DNA from: Azolla caroliniana
Taxonomy: Eukaryota; Polypodiophyta
Reading direction: 5' to 3'
NCBI GenBank assembly: GCA_043228905.1
Contig: JBHGNT010000009.1
Location: 8,184,001-8,248,000 of the forward strand
DNA: 64,000 nt
The notes under the pieces were generated by a model. That model did not search any database. It saw only the letters and a program-made list of their open reading frames with translations, and was not told the origin of the DNA. Positions 21,190 through 32,123 of this stretch are shown one piece after another (position 1 is the first letter of the stretch; the number at the start of each line of letters is the position of its first letter). Made by a program: the position numbers and the translations under genes.

Positions 21190-21870
21190 AAGCCCGATGA
21201 GCAAATCTCAAGGTAATCCGCATTGATGTAACGAAAGAGACAGACCTACCACGATAAATAAATGACCTGAATAATCAACCTGCTTTCTCATAAAAAATTG
21301 CACCGGTTTAGCTTTTGCTCCCAATTATAAATGTGTGGTTGTTTATAGTTTGAGAGGAAAAAACATATTTATATGTTGTGGCATAAGTGTAATACATATA
21401 CTCGAGTCCTTACATACAACAAAGAGAGAAAAAGTGAGGAGTTTATTCGCATCCTAAGAGATATATACTATGACCCATAAAACCAAATGGTTCTTCCATT
21501 AAAAGACAAGGCATGTGAACGGACAAATGGAAACGGTCACCACATCATCATATCAAACCCCAAACAATCATGGGAAGCAGTAAAAGAGATGTGGAATGAG
21601 AGAGAAGGGCCTAAGGCCATGGCATGAGAGCGGAAGGCCAAAGGCCATGCATGACATGAGAGAAGGTTGAGTGACAAACTAAAAGATTAACGACTTAGTA
21701 TGTCTTAGCAATGTATACACTTGTTTTCAGATATCCCCTAATGCGACCAATTTCACACTGGGTCGTAGAGTGTCTCGCGATGATGTGAACGAACAAGTGC
21801 TGAATGGAGGGTACTCTCTAGAGTCTAGTGTTGAAAAAAGGTTAGTCTTTCCTAATAAGCAAAAGAGTCT
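21190..21870. other. Intergenic, nothing recognised
   Basis: AT-rich sequence between the tandem duplication and the minisatellite upstream of UGT1. A short internal repetition around 21600-21660 (GGCCAAAGGCCATG) is visible. No gene signal. Confidence 0.4.
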
Positions 21871-21885
21871 AGTGTTGCAATTAAC

Positions 21886-22275
21886 ATGGGTCTCCCTTCT
21901 TCTTATAGATTTCTCGTTTGTGTTCCTAAACACATCCACACAAACACAAATGAGACGGGTCTCCCTTCTTCTTATAGATTTCTGGTTTGTGTTCATAAAC
22001 ACATCCACACAAACACAATTGAGACGGGTCTCCCTTCTTCTTATAGATAACTTTTGTGTGTTCCTAAGCACATACACATACACACTTGTATACACACACG
22101 CAATTGAGATGGGTTTCCCTTCTAAGTTCTTCTTACAAATGACTTGTGTGTGTTCCTAAACACATCAAAACACACACACACACACACAATTGAGATGGGT
22201 CTCTCTTCTAAGTTCTTCTTACAAATGACTTGTGTGTGTTCCTAAACACATCAAAACACACACACACACACACAT
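21886..22275 (+). repeat. Minisatellite abutting UGT1 (unit ~70-88 bp, 5 copies)
   Basis: Five tandem copies of a unit with TGAGACGGGTCTCCCTTCTTC, then TTATAGAT or TTACAAATGACT, GTGTGTTCCTAAACACATC and a (CA)n run, starting near 21886, 21955, 22024, 22107 and 22195. The last copy ends ~25 bp before the UGT1 start codon, so the array forms the promoter/5' leader of that gene. Copies 4 and 5 are the most alike, with longer (CA)n. UGT2 has no such array. Confidence 0.85.
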
Positions 22276-22298
22276 TTTGTTCTCACTCTCACTCTTGA

Positions 22299-24112
22299 AT
22301 GATGCCACACATTTTGGTAATGCCCTTCCCTCTGCAAGGCCACATCAATCCCTTTCTCACCTTGGTCAAACTCCTCATCCCCCATGGCTTCACCTTCACC
22401 TTTGTCATCACTGAGGAGTTTGCAGGCAGCCTTCCTGAGCCACCTAATGCTGGACAAGAGAAACAAGAAGAAGAAGAAGGAGGAGAAGAAGGAGAGTCAG
22501 CACCACCACGGCCGCCACCTATACGGTATGTCTCGCTTCCCGTCATCTCCTTGGACGAAGCGGCACGAAGGGTCGGGAACAACGGGTCTCTACGCCTCCA
22601 ACACCTAGAGGTCGTGAAAAGCATGCGTCCCGGCGTCGAAGATCTCCTCCGCTCCATGGTGTCGGGACATTCGGGCGTGTCGTGTATCATCGGAGACTGC
22701 TATGTGACCTGGCTCATCGAAGTCGCGCTACAATTCGAGGTTCCCATGTTCACCTTCTTTACCACGAACTCGCATGTTATGTCTATTTACCTTCACATCG
22801 AGGAGCTCATCACGCGTGGGGCCTCGCCGATGTCTGGTACTTATAAACTGTCTTTCAGAGTCCTCCCCTGAATGTCCCTCGGCTTAATATTATTTCTAAT
22901 CGATGAATTAGTTATGTCAGATCTAGATGTTTTGGCAATGAGAAAACGTAGTTAATTCTAATGAGATATTCACTAGTTGGATTAGATTTGTGATCCTGAC
23001 TGGTATATGTTGTTGATTTCGAAGGATTAATGCTTAGCAACCTCATGCATCAGATAACTAGAAGACGTAACTTTAGGTTATTGTGCATGCAAGCCCTATT
23101 ACTTTTTTTTCTCTTCTTTTAAATTTTGTGACTTGAGAAAAACCCTAATTTGAAAGTTTTGGGTTTTGCTTCTCACCTTCTCTTCAAATTGTGTTTTTTT
23201 TTATCATTAGATCCACAACAAATTATTGATTTCATACCCGGTCTTCCACCGATTCAAGCGGCCGATCTTCCAGACGCTGCCTCGACGGACCCGGCTTTCA
23301 TACGCAATGTGATGGGAGTCCTGGCGGACAAAACCTCGGGAATGATCTTCAACACGGTGCACGAGCTCGAGCGAGAATCCCTGAATGCAATAAGCCGGAA
23401 GATCCCGGTGTACCCCATTGGCCCTATGTTGCTCATGTTGAGCCCAACAAGACAAGCCATTGTCCGAGACACCATCTCCCAATGGACTGAGGACAGAGAG
23501 TGCCTTTCGTGGCTTGATGCCGCTGCCCCTTCCTCGGTCCTCTTCGTATCCTTTGGAAGCTTGGCAAACTTGAGCTCCGATCAACTAAAAGAGCTCGCCG
23601 AGGGTCTTGAGGCAAGCGAGCACCCATTTCTATGGGTTATCCGTCCGGATGTTCTCAAGGGGCATCCGTTCTCGAGTGTGCTCCCCGAGGGCTTCTTGGA
23701 GCGAACCAAAGGCCGGGGCCTCATCATCTCTTGGGCCCCTCAATTGGATGTATTGTCACATCCTTCCGTGGGTGGTTTCCTCACTCATTGTGGATGGAAC
23801 TCGATAACAGAGAACCTCTCGACAGGATGCATCCCTATGCTATGTTGGCCCCAACTCGCGGAGCAACGATTGAATGCTAGGATAGTGGTTGATAACTGGA
23901 GAGTCGGCTTGGAGATCGCGGTAGAATACGGTAATATAGTGAAAGCATCGGCAATAGAGAGGGTGGTCGTCGAACTAATGCAAGGTGACACAGGAAAGGA
24001 GATTAAGAAGAGAACTCTTGTTCTCAAGGAAGTGGTCGCACAATGTGTGCAAGAAGGTGGATCTTCCCAACGATATCTTCAATCCTTGGTAGAGAACTTA
24101 AAAGGCGTGTGA
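22299..24112 (+). CDS. UGT1: family-1 UDP-glycosyltransferase, two exons
   Basis: Exon 1 is 22299-22836 and exon 2 is 23211-24112; the 374-bp phase-1 intron is GT...AG and joins to a Gly-Met-Ser|Asp-Pro-Gln-Gln context shared with UGT2. Predicted protein 479 aa, normal for plant UGTs (450-500), cytosolic, no signal peptide. The N-terminal domain has the catalytic His (G-H-I-N-P, His15) and the partner Asp (I-I-G-D, Asp133). The PSPG donor-binding box runs from W-A-P-Q at residue 354 to A-E-Q; Gln at its end suggests UDP-glucose. The box is 45 residues instead of the usual 44. A Glu-rich insert (about residues 54-67) is absent in UGT2. The second Met (22302) aligns with the UGT2 start and may be the true one. 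It should transfer sugar from UDP-sugar to a small acceptor (flavonoid, terpenoid or hormone); the acceptor cannot be predicted. Confidence 0.92.
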
Positions 24113-24950
24113 AATCATATAAACATTAGAGTTACGAAAGAATTTAAAGATGAAGGCTTTGGACGTAAGGGTGTAGGTTTAACTTAATAACGGGAGATGA
24201 TTGGCGATGGGATCGTCAAGGGCGGTATTGTATAGACATGTATAGTTTGGGAATAGATGATATCATTTAGTTTTAAGAAAGGGTTTTGGACATGCTGGAA
24301 TGACATTTCTAGAGAAAAATGTTACATATCCTATAATTTTGGTATCACCGACTTATGACCTTTACCAACGACCCAAATTTGTCATGATAATGCCATGCTT
24401 ATTATAAATTTATATGTGTCATGTTCGATAATGGTAGCAAATGATTTATTATTATTATTTGTGTGTGTGTGTGTGTGTGATTTCAATTTACTCAAATTAT
24501 GTCTTAGGTGATCTTTTCTTAGTCTTCAAAATTTTCTCCAACGGGAATTAATTGCCTAACACTTTTCCACATACGTATGATTGGACATTTTTTTCTTCAA
24601 GGGCAAGAAAACCAAATGTGACATTTCGTAACTCTTCATTTCAATCAATTGTACAATTTGTTCTTGGTTTTCGAATTTTTTTGAGAGAAATGAATTCGTA
24701 TATCATTTTTTTCATTGTAACACGGTACTTCTCTTTATGTTAAATTTCAACATTCTTTTCTTGAAAGAGAAGGAATACGAATATGAAAAGGTAAGGTGAC
24801 ATTTCGTTGCTCTTCATTCAATCTAGTGCACAACAAGCTAGAAGAAAATGCACCAAGCCATCCCATGATATTGTATTTGTATGTTGATTTTATTATTGCG
24901 AAACCACTAGAAGAATAGGGTTGAACATTCTCTCTCTCTTTTTATCACAA
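24113..24950. other. UGT1 3' flank
   Basis: AT-rich; holds the UGT1 3' UTR and intergenic sequence. A (GT)n microsatellite of about ten units lies at 24460-24480. No other gene signal. Confidence 0.5.
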
Positions 24951-25109
24951 TTAGCTTATCCTAATGGTAAGTTGTTACACTATAAGTACTAGTTCTCACC
25001 TCTTTATTACTTTATAAATATCTCTTAATTCACTAGATACCACTCTAGAATGTAGGGGTTGAACCCATGAGCTCTTAGTCTCCATTAGGCAACCTTACCT
25101 ACTGAGCTC
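24951..25109 (+). mobile_element. SINE-like copy 1
   Basis: Begins TTAGCTTATCCTAATGGTAAG, a tRNA-like A-box. It ends with a segment that on the opposite strand reads GCTCAGTAGGTAAGG...GGGTTCAACCCC, a second tRNA-like module in reverse. The middle (TTCACTAGATACCAC...GAATGTAGGGG) matches copies 2 and 3. Its internal B-box region is deleted relative to copy 2. Confidence 0.55.
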
Positions 25110-25149
25110 TCTTTGTCTCTCTTTTGTCTTTGTCTTTGTCTCTTCATAA

Positions 25150-25313
25150 TTAGCTTGCTTTAGTGGTATGTTGCTACGCTAATAGCACTATGTCTTGGGT
25201 TTGAAACCCAAATTTCTCACTTGTTTATTACTTCACACATATCTCTGAATTTACTAGATGCTATTGTGGAATGTAGGGGTTGAACCCATGACCTATGGTC
25301 TCTCTCTCTCTCA
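25150..25313 (+). mobile_element. SINE-like copy 2
   Basis: TTAGCTTGCTTTAGTGGTATG (A-box-like) followed ~30 bp later by GGGTTTGAAACCC (B-box-like), then a body ending GTAGGGGTTGAACCCATGACC. Same family as copies 1 and 3. Tandem with copy 1 in the same orientation, separated by a pyrimidine-rich spacer. Confidence 0.6.
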
Positions 25314-25908
25314 AACCACTATTACAACTTGTAAGTCATCTTTATGTATCTACATAGAGAGATGCGTATTCATATCATTACAAACCATGAATATGCCTCT
25401 CAACATTCCATACCTTTCTTATCATACCAAATGACGAATGTGATACCCAACTAACTTACATACTCGTATCTCTTCGTGATCGAATATGCTTGACATCTCC
25501 AACAATGAAAATTGCCATAAAAGGAACCCAATCAATCTCAGCAAATCACATAACGGTGTACTCCACTTTGTTCATCAAATATAAAAGCATTTCGCATATG
25601 TATGCCAAATAAACGAAAGCCCATAATATCCAAAATAATCCAAACTAATGTCTTGGTTTTCTCCTTTTAGCTATAATTTGCATATAAAAAGCTAGATAGA
25701 ACTATTTAATGCCTTTAAATGCCACACACACATGTCACACACACACAAGACTCCCCATGTGAATAGTGTGTGTAATGGTGTGTACGTGGATGAATGACCA
25801 CTTCTCATTAGGCACAAACACAAGAAATAGGCGTGTAATGTACACTGTGTACCTTCCCCCCCCCCACGCCCTCCTATTCACCATCAATGGTGTTCTTGAG
25901 CTCCCTCC
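25314..25908. other. UGT2 upstream region
   Basis: AT-rich intergenic and promoter sequence. It includes short CA-rich runs (25720-25750) and a C-run of ten to twelve at 25855-25866. No ORF. Confidence 0.5.
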
Positions 25909-25916
25909 CTATAAAT
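25909..25916 (+). promoter_or_regulatory. UGT2 TATA box
   Basis: CTATAAAT lies 48 bp upstream of the UGT2 start codon, giving a predicted start of transcription near 25940 and a short 5' leader of about 25 nt ending ACC-ATG. Confidence 0.6.
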
Positions 25917-25963
25917 TTACAAACCCTAAAACACCCCACACCCACACAAAGAGTCTAGAAACC

Positions 25964-27763
25964 ATGCCAAACATTTTGGTACTAACCATCCCTGCAGTAG
26001 GCCACATCAATCCTTGTATCACCTTGGCCAATCTCCTCATCCCTCATGGCTTCACCTTCACCTTTGTCATCACTGAAGAGCTTGCAGGCATCCTTCCAAA
26101 CCTAGCTAATCAAGAAGAAGGAGACCTAACACAACTTGATAAGCCACCGATCCGATATGTCTTGTTCCCCGCCACCTCCTCGGATCTGGCGGCACAAGGG
26201 GCCCCGTCCGTGTCCCCATTCGCCCAACTGCTTGAGGTCATGAGGAGCATGCGTTCCTGGTTCGAAGATCTACTCCCTTCCTTGCTCCTCGGGCCCGAGC
26301 CCATCTCGTGTATCATCGCCGATTGGTTCGTGTGGTGGGCTACCGAAGTCGGCCAACGATTCGAGGTTCCCACATTCATCTTCTTTACCGCGAACTCGCA
26401 TACCATGTCTGCATTGCTTCACATTGATGAGTTCATCGCCTGTGGTGCCTCGCCCATGTCCGGTAATTATCACTTTCTACTGTCACAAATCCTCCCCCCC
26501 CCCCTCCAAACCCTATTACTAATGAACCAGTTAGTAATATTAGATCTAGATGTTTTGGAAGAGAGAAAATTTAGTTCTAATTCTAGATCTAGATGTTTCG
26601 GAAGTGGGTAAATTTAGTTAGTTCTAAAGAGCTTGACTAGAAACAAAATGCTAGTAGATTAGATCTGTAATCTTGACTGGTTTATGTTGTTAATAAGAAG
26701 GATTATTGCAAATAACCTCACATACCACTTAACTAGAAGAAATATTGTAGGTTAACTTCGAATGCTCTTTTGAATTTTTGTGTCATTAGGAAGCTCCAAA
26801 CCCTAATTCTAGATTTCTTTTTTGCTTGGCTTATGGTTAGATCCACAACAAATGATCGATTTCATCCCTAGTCTTCCCCCAATGCGAGCCGCCGACCTCC
26901 CACAGTCTATCCGAACAAACCCCTCTTTCGTGCTCGATGTGAAGAAAAACATCGCCAAAGCGGTCGGGGTGATCTTGAACACGGTGTATGAGCTCGAGCG
27001 AAAACCTATCGATCTTACAAGAAAGACAACCCCTGTCTATCCCATTGGCCCAATGTTGTGCATGTTGAGCCCTACCAAAAAAATTCTCGTCAAAGACACC
27101 ATCTCCCTACGGACCGAGGACAGAGAGTGCCTTACCTGGCTGGATATAGGACTCCCTTCTTCGGTTCTATTTATGTCATTCGGAAGTTTGGCGAACTCGA
27201 GTGCCGATCAACTGAAAGAGATCGCTGAGGGCCTCGAGGCAAGTGGGCAGCCGTTTCTATGGGTTATCCGGTCGGACATTGCCGAAGAGCACCCATTGTC
27301 GAGTGTTCTCCCCGAGGGCTTCGTGGAGAGAACCAAAGGGCAGGGCCGCATCATCTCATGGGCCCCTCAATTGGAGGTCTTGTCCCATCCGTCCGTCGGC
27401 GGTTTCCTCACTCATTGCGGATGGAACTCGATAATCGAGAACCTCTCCACGGGATGTGTTCCTATGCTATGTTGGCCACAAATCGCGGAGCAAAGACTTA
27501 ATGCCAGGATATTGGTCGACGAGTGGAGAGTAGGCTTGGATATCGAGGCAGGTAACATTGTGAAAGCATCCACAATAGAGAAGGCGGTCGTCGAACTAAT
27601 GCAAGGGGACACGGGAAAGGAGATTAACAAGAGAATTCGAGTTCTCAAGGAAGTTGTCTCACAATCTGTACAAGATGGTGGATCCTCTCCTCGCTATCTT
27701 CGGTCCCTGGTGGAAGACTTGAAAAACGCATGTCAAACGTTAGACTCAAGAAAGAAGATTTGA
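25964..27763 (+). CDS. UGT2: family-1 UDP-glycosyltransferase, two exons
   Basis: Exon 1 is 25964-26462, exon 2 is 26841-27763; the 378-bp phase-1 intron (GTAATT...TTAG) is at the same position as in UGT1. Predicted protein 473 aa. Catalytic His14 (G-H-I-N-P) and Asp120 (I-I-A-D) are present. The PSPG box starts W-A-P-Q at residue 340, contains H-C-G-W-N-S and ends A-E-Q; it is also one residue longer than canonical. Upstream in-frame codons reach back to 25766, but ATG 25964 sits just after the TATA box and aligns with UGT1. The pair is a tandem duplicate, same strand, 1.85 kb apart. The chemistry is known for the family; the acceptor is unknown. Confidence 0.93.
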
Positions 27764-28000
27764 CTAATTGGCGATCCTTGTAGCAAAAGCAGTGTAGGTG
27801 TCCAAGTCAAGCCAAGTCCTGTGGTCAGTCAATGGAGTACATTAAAGTCATAAAAGTCATGGGAATTTACATGAGGCCATACGAATTGTTTGATGTTCCA
27901 AATAACTTTAGTAGTCTACTTTCCATAACAAATTAATTAAGATGAATAACATAATAAATAAGTCTTGTCTCTTTTTTTATAAAATTCAAGTACATACCAA
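27764..28000. other. UGT2 3' flank
   Basis: AT-rich 3' UTR and intergenic sequence. AATTAATTAAG and AATAAATAAG (about 27931-27962) could hold polyadenylation signals. Confidence 0.4.
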
Positions 28001-28176
28001 TTTATTTTTTTTTGTTAATGGGACTAACGTACTACAAAGTACATATAGAAACCCTACATTCTATAGTGGCATCTAGTAAATTAAGAAATTAACATAACAA
28101 AAGAAACAATGATTGTTGAGTGGCCGTAAACCTAAAGTCTTAGAGTTGGTACTCTAACAACTTAGCACTAGGGTAG
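28001..28176 (-). mobile_element. SINE-like copy 3 with A-rich tail
   Basis: On the minus strand it begins CCCTAGTGCTAAGTTGTTAGAG, runs through TTTACTAGATGCCACTATAG and GAATGTAGGGTTTC shared with copies 1 and 2, and ends AACAAAAAAAAATAAA, an A-rich tail typical of retroposed SINEs. The opposite orientation to copies 1 and 2 shows it is a dispersed family, not a local duplication. Confidence 0.6.
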
Positions 28177-29132
28177 GGTATTGACAAAAAATAAAAAGAG
28201 TCTTTTTCCATTACAATTTCTAATAATCAATAGATCATTTGAAGATAAAGAAAAGAAACTTTAGCTTTTTTTTCTGGATAAAAAAAACTTTAACTCATAA
28301 AGTTAGACCATTTGAAGATAAAGAAAAAAAACTTTAGCTTCTCATTAGGTCATCCAATCATGTATATTTCTATATCATGTTAATATCTTTTCTAATGAGG
28401 GATTCTCATAATAGAAGAGTGTGACATGAGGGAAGCCGAGCAATACTGTGGCCCACAAATTCCCGAGAAGAGAGAAGACATCCCAATTATAAGTTCACAC
28501 TTCAATAAATAGAAATATCGTAGTCATAGTCAAGAATAATATAAAATGAAGAAGATGATAAGGAAAGAGAAGAGAAGTAAGTGGAGTTCCAAAAGTGAAA
28601 CATGGAATACTAGATGAAGATGCATGTGAGGGGGATCGAGATGAAATGTAACTTCATTGATTTGGTTAATGATAATGTATAGACTAAGATGTTGAAAATC
28701 TAACTTGTTTGCATGGGCAAATGGTCTTTATGCTGCTTCTTAAGAGCCATAGCCAATCCCCAACTCAAAATTGAGGCCTCCCATGAAGAAGATGACCCTT
28801 ACAATCATAATCAATTTTCAACAATGGAACTTTTTGAGATTTCTTGATGTTCAAGCATCATCCAATAGGGATGGGATTTTGTGTTGGCAAACAAGGGAGT
28901 ATTCCCATTAGAAGAATGTAAGAAAACTTTGCAAAATGGAAAACCCCAATACAATCATCTTGTTGGTAGTCGATGCAACAATGAAGATATTGTTGTTATG
29001 AACACATATCAAAACTCCAAAACCATGATAGAAATTTGAATCCATGACCACTTCAAAGAATATGTGTAACCTTAACCATTAAGAAAGATCATATTATACA
29101 CAAGACTTTTATTAGATCATCTAGAACATATA
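28177..29132. other. AT-rich intergenic
   Basis: No gene. A ~50-bp direct repeat (CCATTTGAAGATAAAGAAAA followed by ACTTTAGCTT) occurs at about 28227-28270 and 28305-28345. The rest is unremarkable. Confidence 0.4.
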
Positions 29133-29455
29133 TGTAATATTTTGGAATGTCGTCACCTTGCACATGCTAATGCATGATCATCAAGCATTGGGCTTACATG
29201 AATGTAAAGTGACATACTTGAATGAATGCCAAGTGGCTATCATGCATGCGTTTGAGATGGTGAACATGCACATGTGCAAACCATGCTATTTAAGCATGTG
29301 TTCAAGTATTAATGAACCATTCTAGTTTGATGCCAATATTCAACATATTCTTGTAACCCTTGTTCTTATTGTAAAAAAATTTGCTAATCTCCCCTTATTT
29401 CTCTCTTTTCATTCCCTTCTTCAAGCTGATTTTGTTCTTGGCTACGACCCTAACA
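29133..29455 (+). repeat. Candidate LTR
   Basis: TGTAATATTT...CTAACA ends. A TATA-like CTATTTAAG lies at about 29288-29296, with a dense CATG/GCATGC cluster immediately upstream (29160-29285), as in the N, B, H and I LTRs. The bases after the end (TTTGAACTCTAGAAC, 29457-29471) could be a degraded initiator-Met primer site. No partner LTR is visible. Confidence 0.4.
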
Positions 29456-29533
29456 ATTTGAACTCTAGAACAAACCCTTCTTCAATCTTTTTTTTCCCCG
29501 AGCAACTTCTCATCCTATCTTCTCATAACCATT

Positions 29534-30190
29534 GCAACAATAAGTGAACAAGAATATATGCACATTTTTTATGATCGAGAATGCTTAAAAACCAACTTCA
29601 TGGCCCTAGACTAGGAGAATCAAAGGCTTCTTGTAGGGGATTTACAACAAGTGAATGTTTAGAAAGTTCAGCAACATGAGCTTGAATTAATTCATATGCT
29701 TATTGATTCAAATCACAATGATCTGATGCCCAATCAATTCGCACAAGGTATCGTGAATCATATCATTGTAGATAATGCTTATTGTTTGAGGTCTAAAGTT
29801 TCTCATAAAGGTTACAAGGAGTTCTGTTGGCATGAAATTTTACTGTTTTGAAATAATTTGCTTTATTTCTCTAATGGTCTTTCTTGGCTCTTATATTTAC
29901 AACATTTCCATGACATGCAAATGCCTTACATTTTGGAGCCTGCAAGACTTTGGAATTAGTTCCTTGAAGCTATTGGTGACTGTTACTTCGTAACTATGTT
30001 GAGGACTACATTTGTACTCATTATGCATGTTGTGAATCGAAGTGTCTGTAATACACAACTAAAGGAGCTTAAGCGATTGGAGTTTCATGTCATTTGGGAC
30101 ATAGGTATATTTTATAGACGACTTTCTGATAAGGTGGAGTGGTTTTACTCAGCACCAAAGTATTTATTTCAGCCAATGGTTAGAATTTAG
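29534..30190 (+). pseudogene. Decayed reading frame of unknown identity
   Basis: One frame runs 219 codons with only four internal stops (TAG 29612, TAG 29660, TGA 29849, TAG 29957), fewer than expected in DNA this AT-rich. The predicted peptide is rich in aromatic residues and Leu/His and has no motif I recognise. It begins ~80 bp after a candidate LTR, so it could be a gag-like frame of a decayed retroelement. A chance low-stop frame is not excluded. Confidence 0.35.
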
Positions 30191-30530
30191 AAAACAAGGG
30201 ATTAGTATATATTGTATTATATAGCCCTTACAATGTTTTCTGATATTAATTTAATATCTTTTTTTGGAAAAAAAGTGTCCTTGATATCGACCATATGGGT
30301 TATTCCAACTCTTACGAGTTCCCACTACAATAGAAAGAGGCATTAATGATGCCAAAACTCATCGATATTGTCACATCATAATGCAATACTTTTAGCAATG
30401 AGTTTTGTGATGAGGTTTTGCTAAGCAACACACACATAGTGTTGCACATTGATATACGAGTGAAGTCCTAAAACGATTATTTTCAAGCCTATAAATAAAG
30501 ACCACCGTCTCATTCTCTCTCCCATTTTAC
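30191..30530. other. Intergenic, nothing recognised
   Basis: AT-rich sequence without ORF or repeat signal. Confidence 0.4.
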
Positions 30531-30745
30531 AGAGTCAAAAGATACTCAGAATCGAAGGCTCATCAGAGTCGAAAGATCGTTAGAGTCGAAGGCTTTGCAG
30601 AGTCAAAAGGTCATTACAGTTGAAGTTTTGGTAGAGACGAAAAATCGTCACACTCGAAGGCTCTATAGAGTCGAAGGTAGGTAAGAGTTGAAGGCTCTAT
30701 AGAGTTGAAGGTTGTCAAAGTCGAAGATAGGTCAGAGTTGAATGT
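30531..30745 (+). repeat. Degenerate GAGTCGAAGG tandem repeat
   Basis: About ten imperfect copies of AGAGTCGAAGGCTCTAT-like units (17-25 bp) in tandem. Origin unknown; possibly the transcribed part of an LTR, as it follows ATAAATAAAGACC (30493-30505). Confidence 0.65.
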
Positions 30746-30972
30746 AGTAGCGATCTGAATAGTAAATTATGTGTGAGACTAATATGTAATTAACCCAAAG
30801 AACTTGAGATTATGAATGGATTCTACAATACTAAGTACATATTGTCTTCGTTATGGGTTACAAACATTGTATTATGAAAGAAATCCTCTTTATAAAATTG
30901 GGTTTACAAGATTTTAGAGTTTTTTATTACAACGAAGGTAAATTTTCAGAAATTAAACATGAACTAAGAATC

Positions 30973-32118
30973 CTATATTTCCTGAAAAAGAAAGTAAATA
31001 AACCCTAAAGCAGCAAGTATGTACGCATAATGATGCACCATGTACTCGTTGTATCCGAACCGCACAATGGGGTTCTTCTGGGGGGTAGATCGGCATAATT
31101 CCTCATTAGCCAATTTTGAGGCCCTCTTGGCCGATGCGGACTTCGTGTCCGAAGGTCCATCTTCGTTCATCTCGGAGCTGGATTCACTTTGATCCGACTC
31201 GTCTCTATCAGTGCCGTACTCCAACATCTTTTTCTTCCCCTTCTGTTTGCGCGTAAATCGTCTCCTCGGCTTCCTGCGCGGGAAATGCACGACCGAGTCT
31301 CCACTACTCGCCGTCTTTGTGTCTGACTGGTCATGCCGACTCAGTTGCTCATTTGGCCCACTTAGCCTGAATGAGATCAGACTCTCTTCAAGAGCTCCGA
31401 TGTCTCCTTTGTCCCGAGGCATTTCAGAATGGAGTCGTCAAGGGTTGGAGGTGAAGGCAAGTACCATGACGCAGACTCGTCAAAGACAACATCACGACTT
31501 ACGCGAGCTTGTTTGGTTTGGGGGTTATAACACTTATAACCCTTTTGTTCATCCGAGTAGCCAACCAAGATACACTTCTCGTCTTTGGCGTCCAACTTCC
31601 TCCATTTCTCCTTCGGTACATGCACATACGCGATGCTACCGAAAACCCTCAAGTGTGCCAAGTTCGGCTTCTTCTTGAAGTACAACTCATGTAGCGACAC
31701 TCCTCCATTGCAAGATGCCCGATTCTGGAGGTAGACGGCTGTTCTGATCACTTCAGCCCAATAGAACTTCGGCAGATGCTTCTCTTCAAGCATTGCCCTT
31801 GCCGCCTTCTCTATCGTCCGATTCTTCCTCTCGGCCACACCGTTCTGCTGCGGCGTGTATATACACAAGAATTCGCGTCGAATTCCCTCATTGTGTAGAT
31901 AACTCGGGAATTGGTCGGAGAAGTACTCCTTCCCACCATTGGAACTTAAGCACTTGATCTTTTGCTCGGTTTCCCTTTCGAGCAAGGCTCTTCACCTTCA
32001 GGAAACACGCGAAGACTTCACTCTTTTTCGTGATCAAGCACACCCAAGTGTGCCGAGTGAAGTCATCGATGAAGGTTATGAAGTAACGGCTTCCTCCGAT
32101 GCTCACGTTCGGTGCCGG
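30973..32118 (-). pseudogene. Copia J integrase and C-terminal linker (left part)
   Basis: Minus-strand integrase core: F-I-D-D-F-T-R, then a frame change near 31980, then S-S-N-G-G-K-E-Y-F where copia integrases have S-D-(G/N)-G-K/E-E-Y, so the second catalytic Asp is Asn. The Glu motif (Q-N-G-V-A-E-R-K-N-R) is kept. A stop-separated acidic/basic linker follows (31422-30973), ending in Y-N-E-Y-M-V-H-H-Y-A. No RT follows. The reading joins, across copia I, to the protease/pre-integrase part at 36057-36711. Dead copy. Confidence 0.78.
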
Positions 32119-32123
32119 TCCCC

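Noticed and set aside
21727-22159. Repetitive ORFs on both strands upstream of UGT1
   Set aside because: Translations of the minisatellite; opposite-strand frames are equally open.
25766-25963. N-terminal extension of UGT2 upstream of ATG 25964
   Set aside because: It would include the TATA box and a poly-C tract; UGT1 and family length both support the start at 25964.
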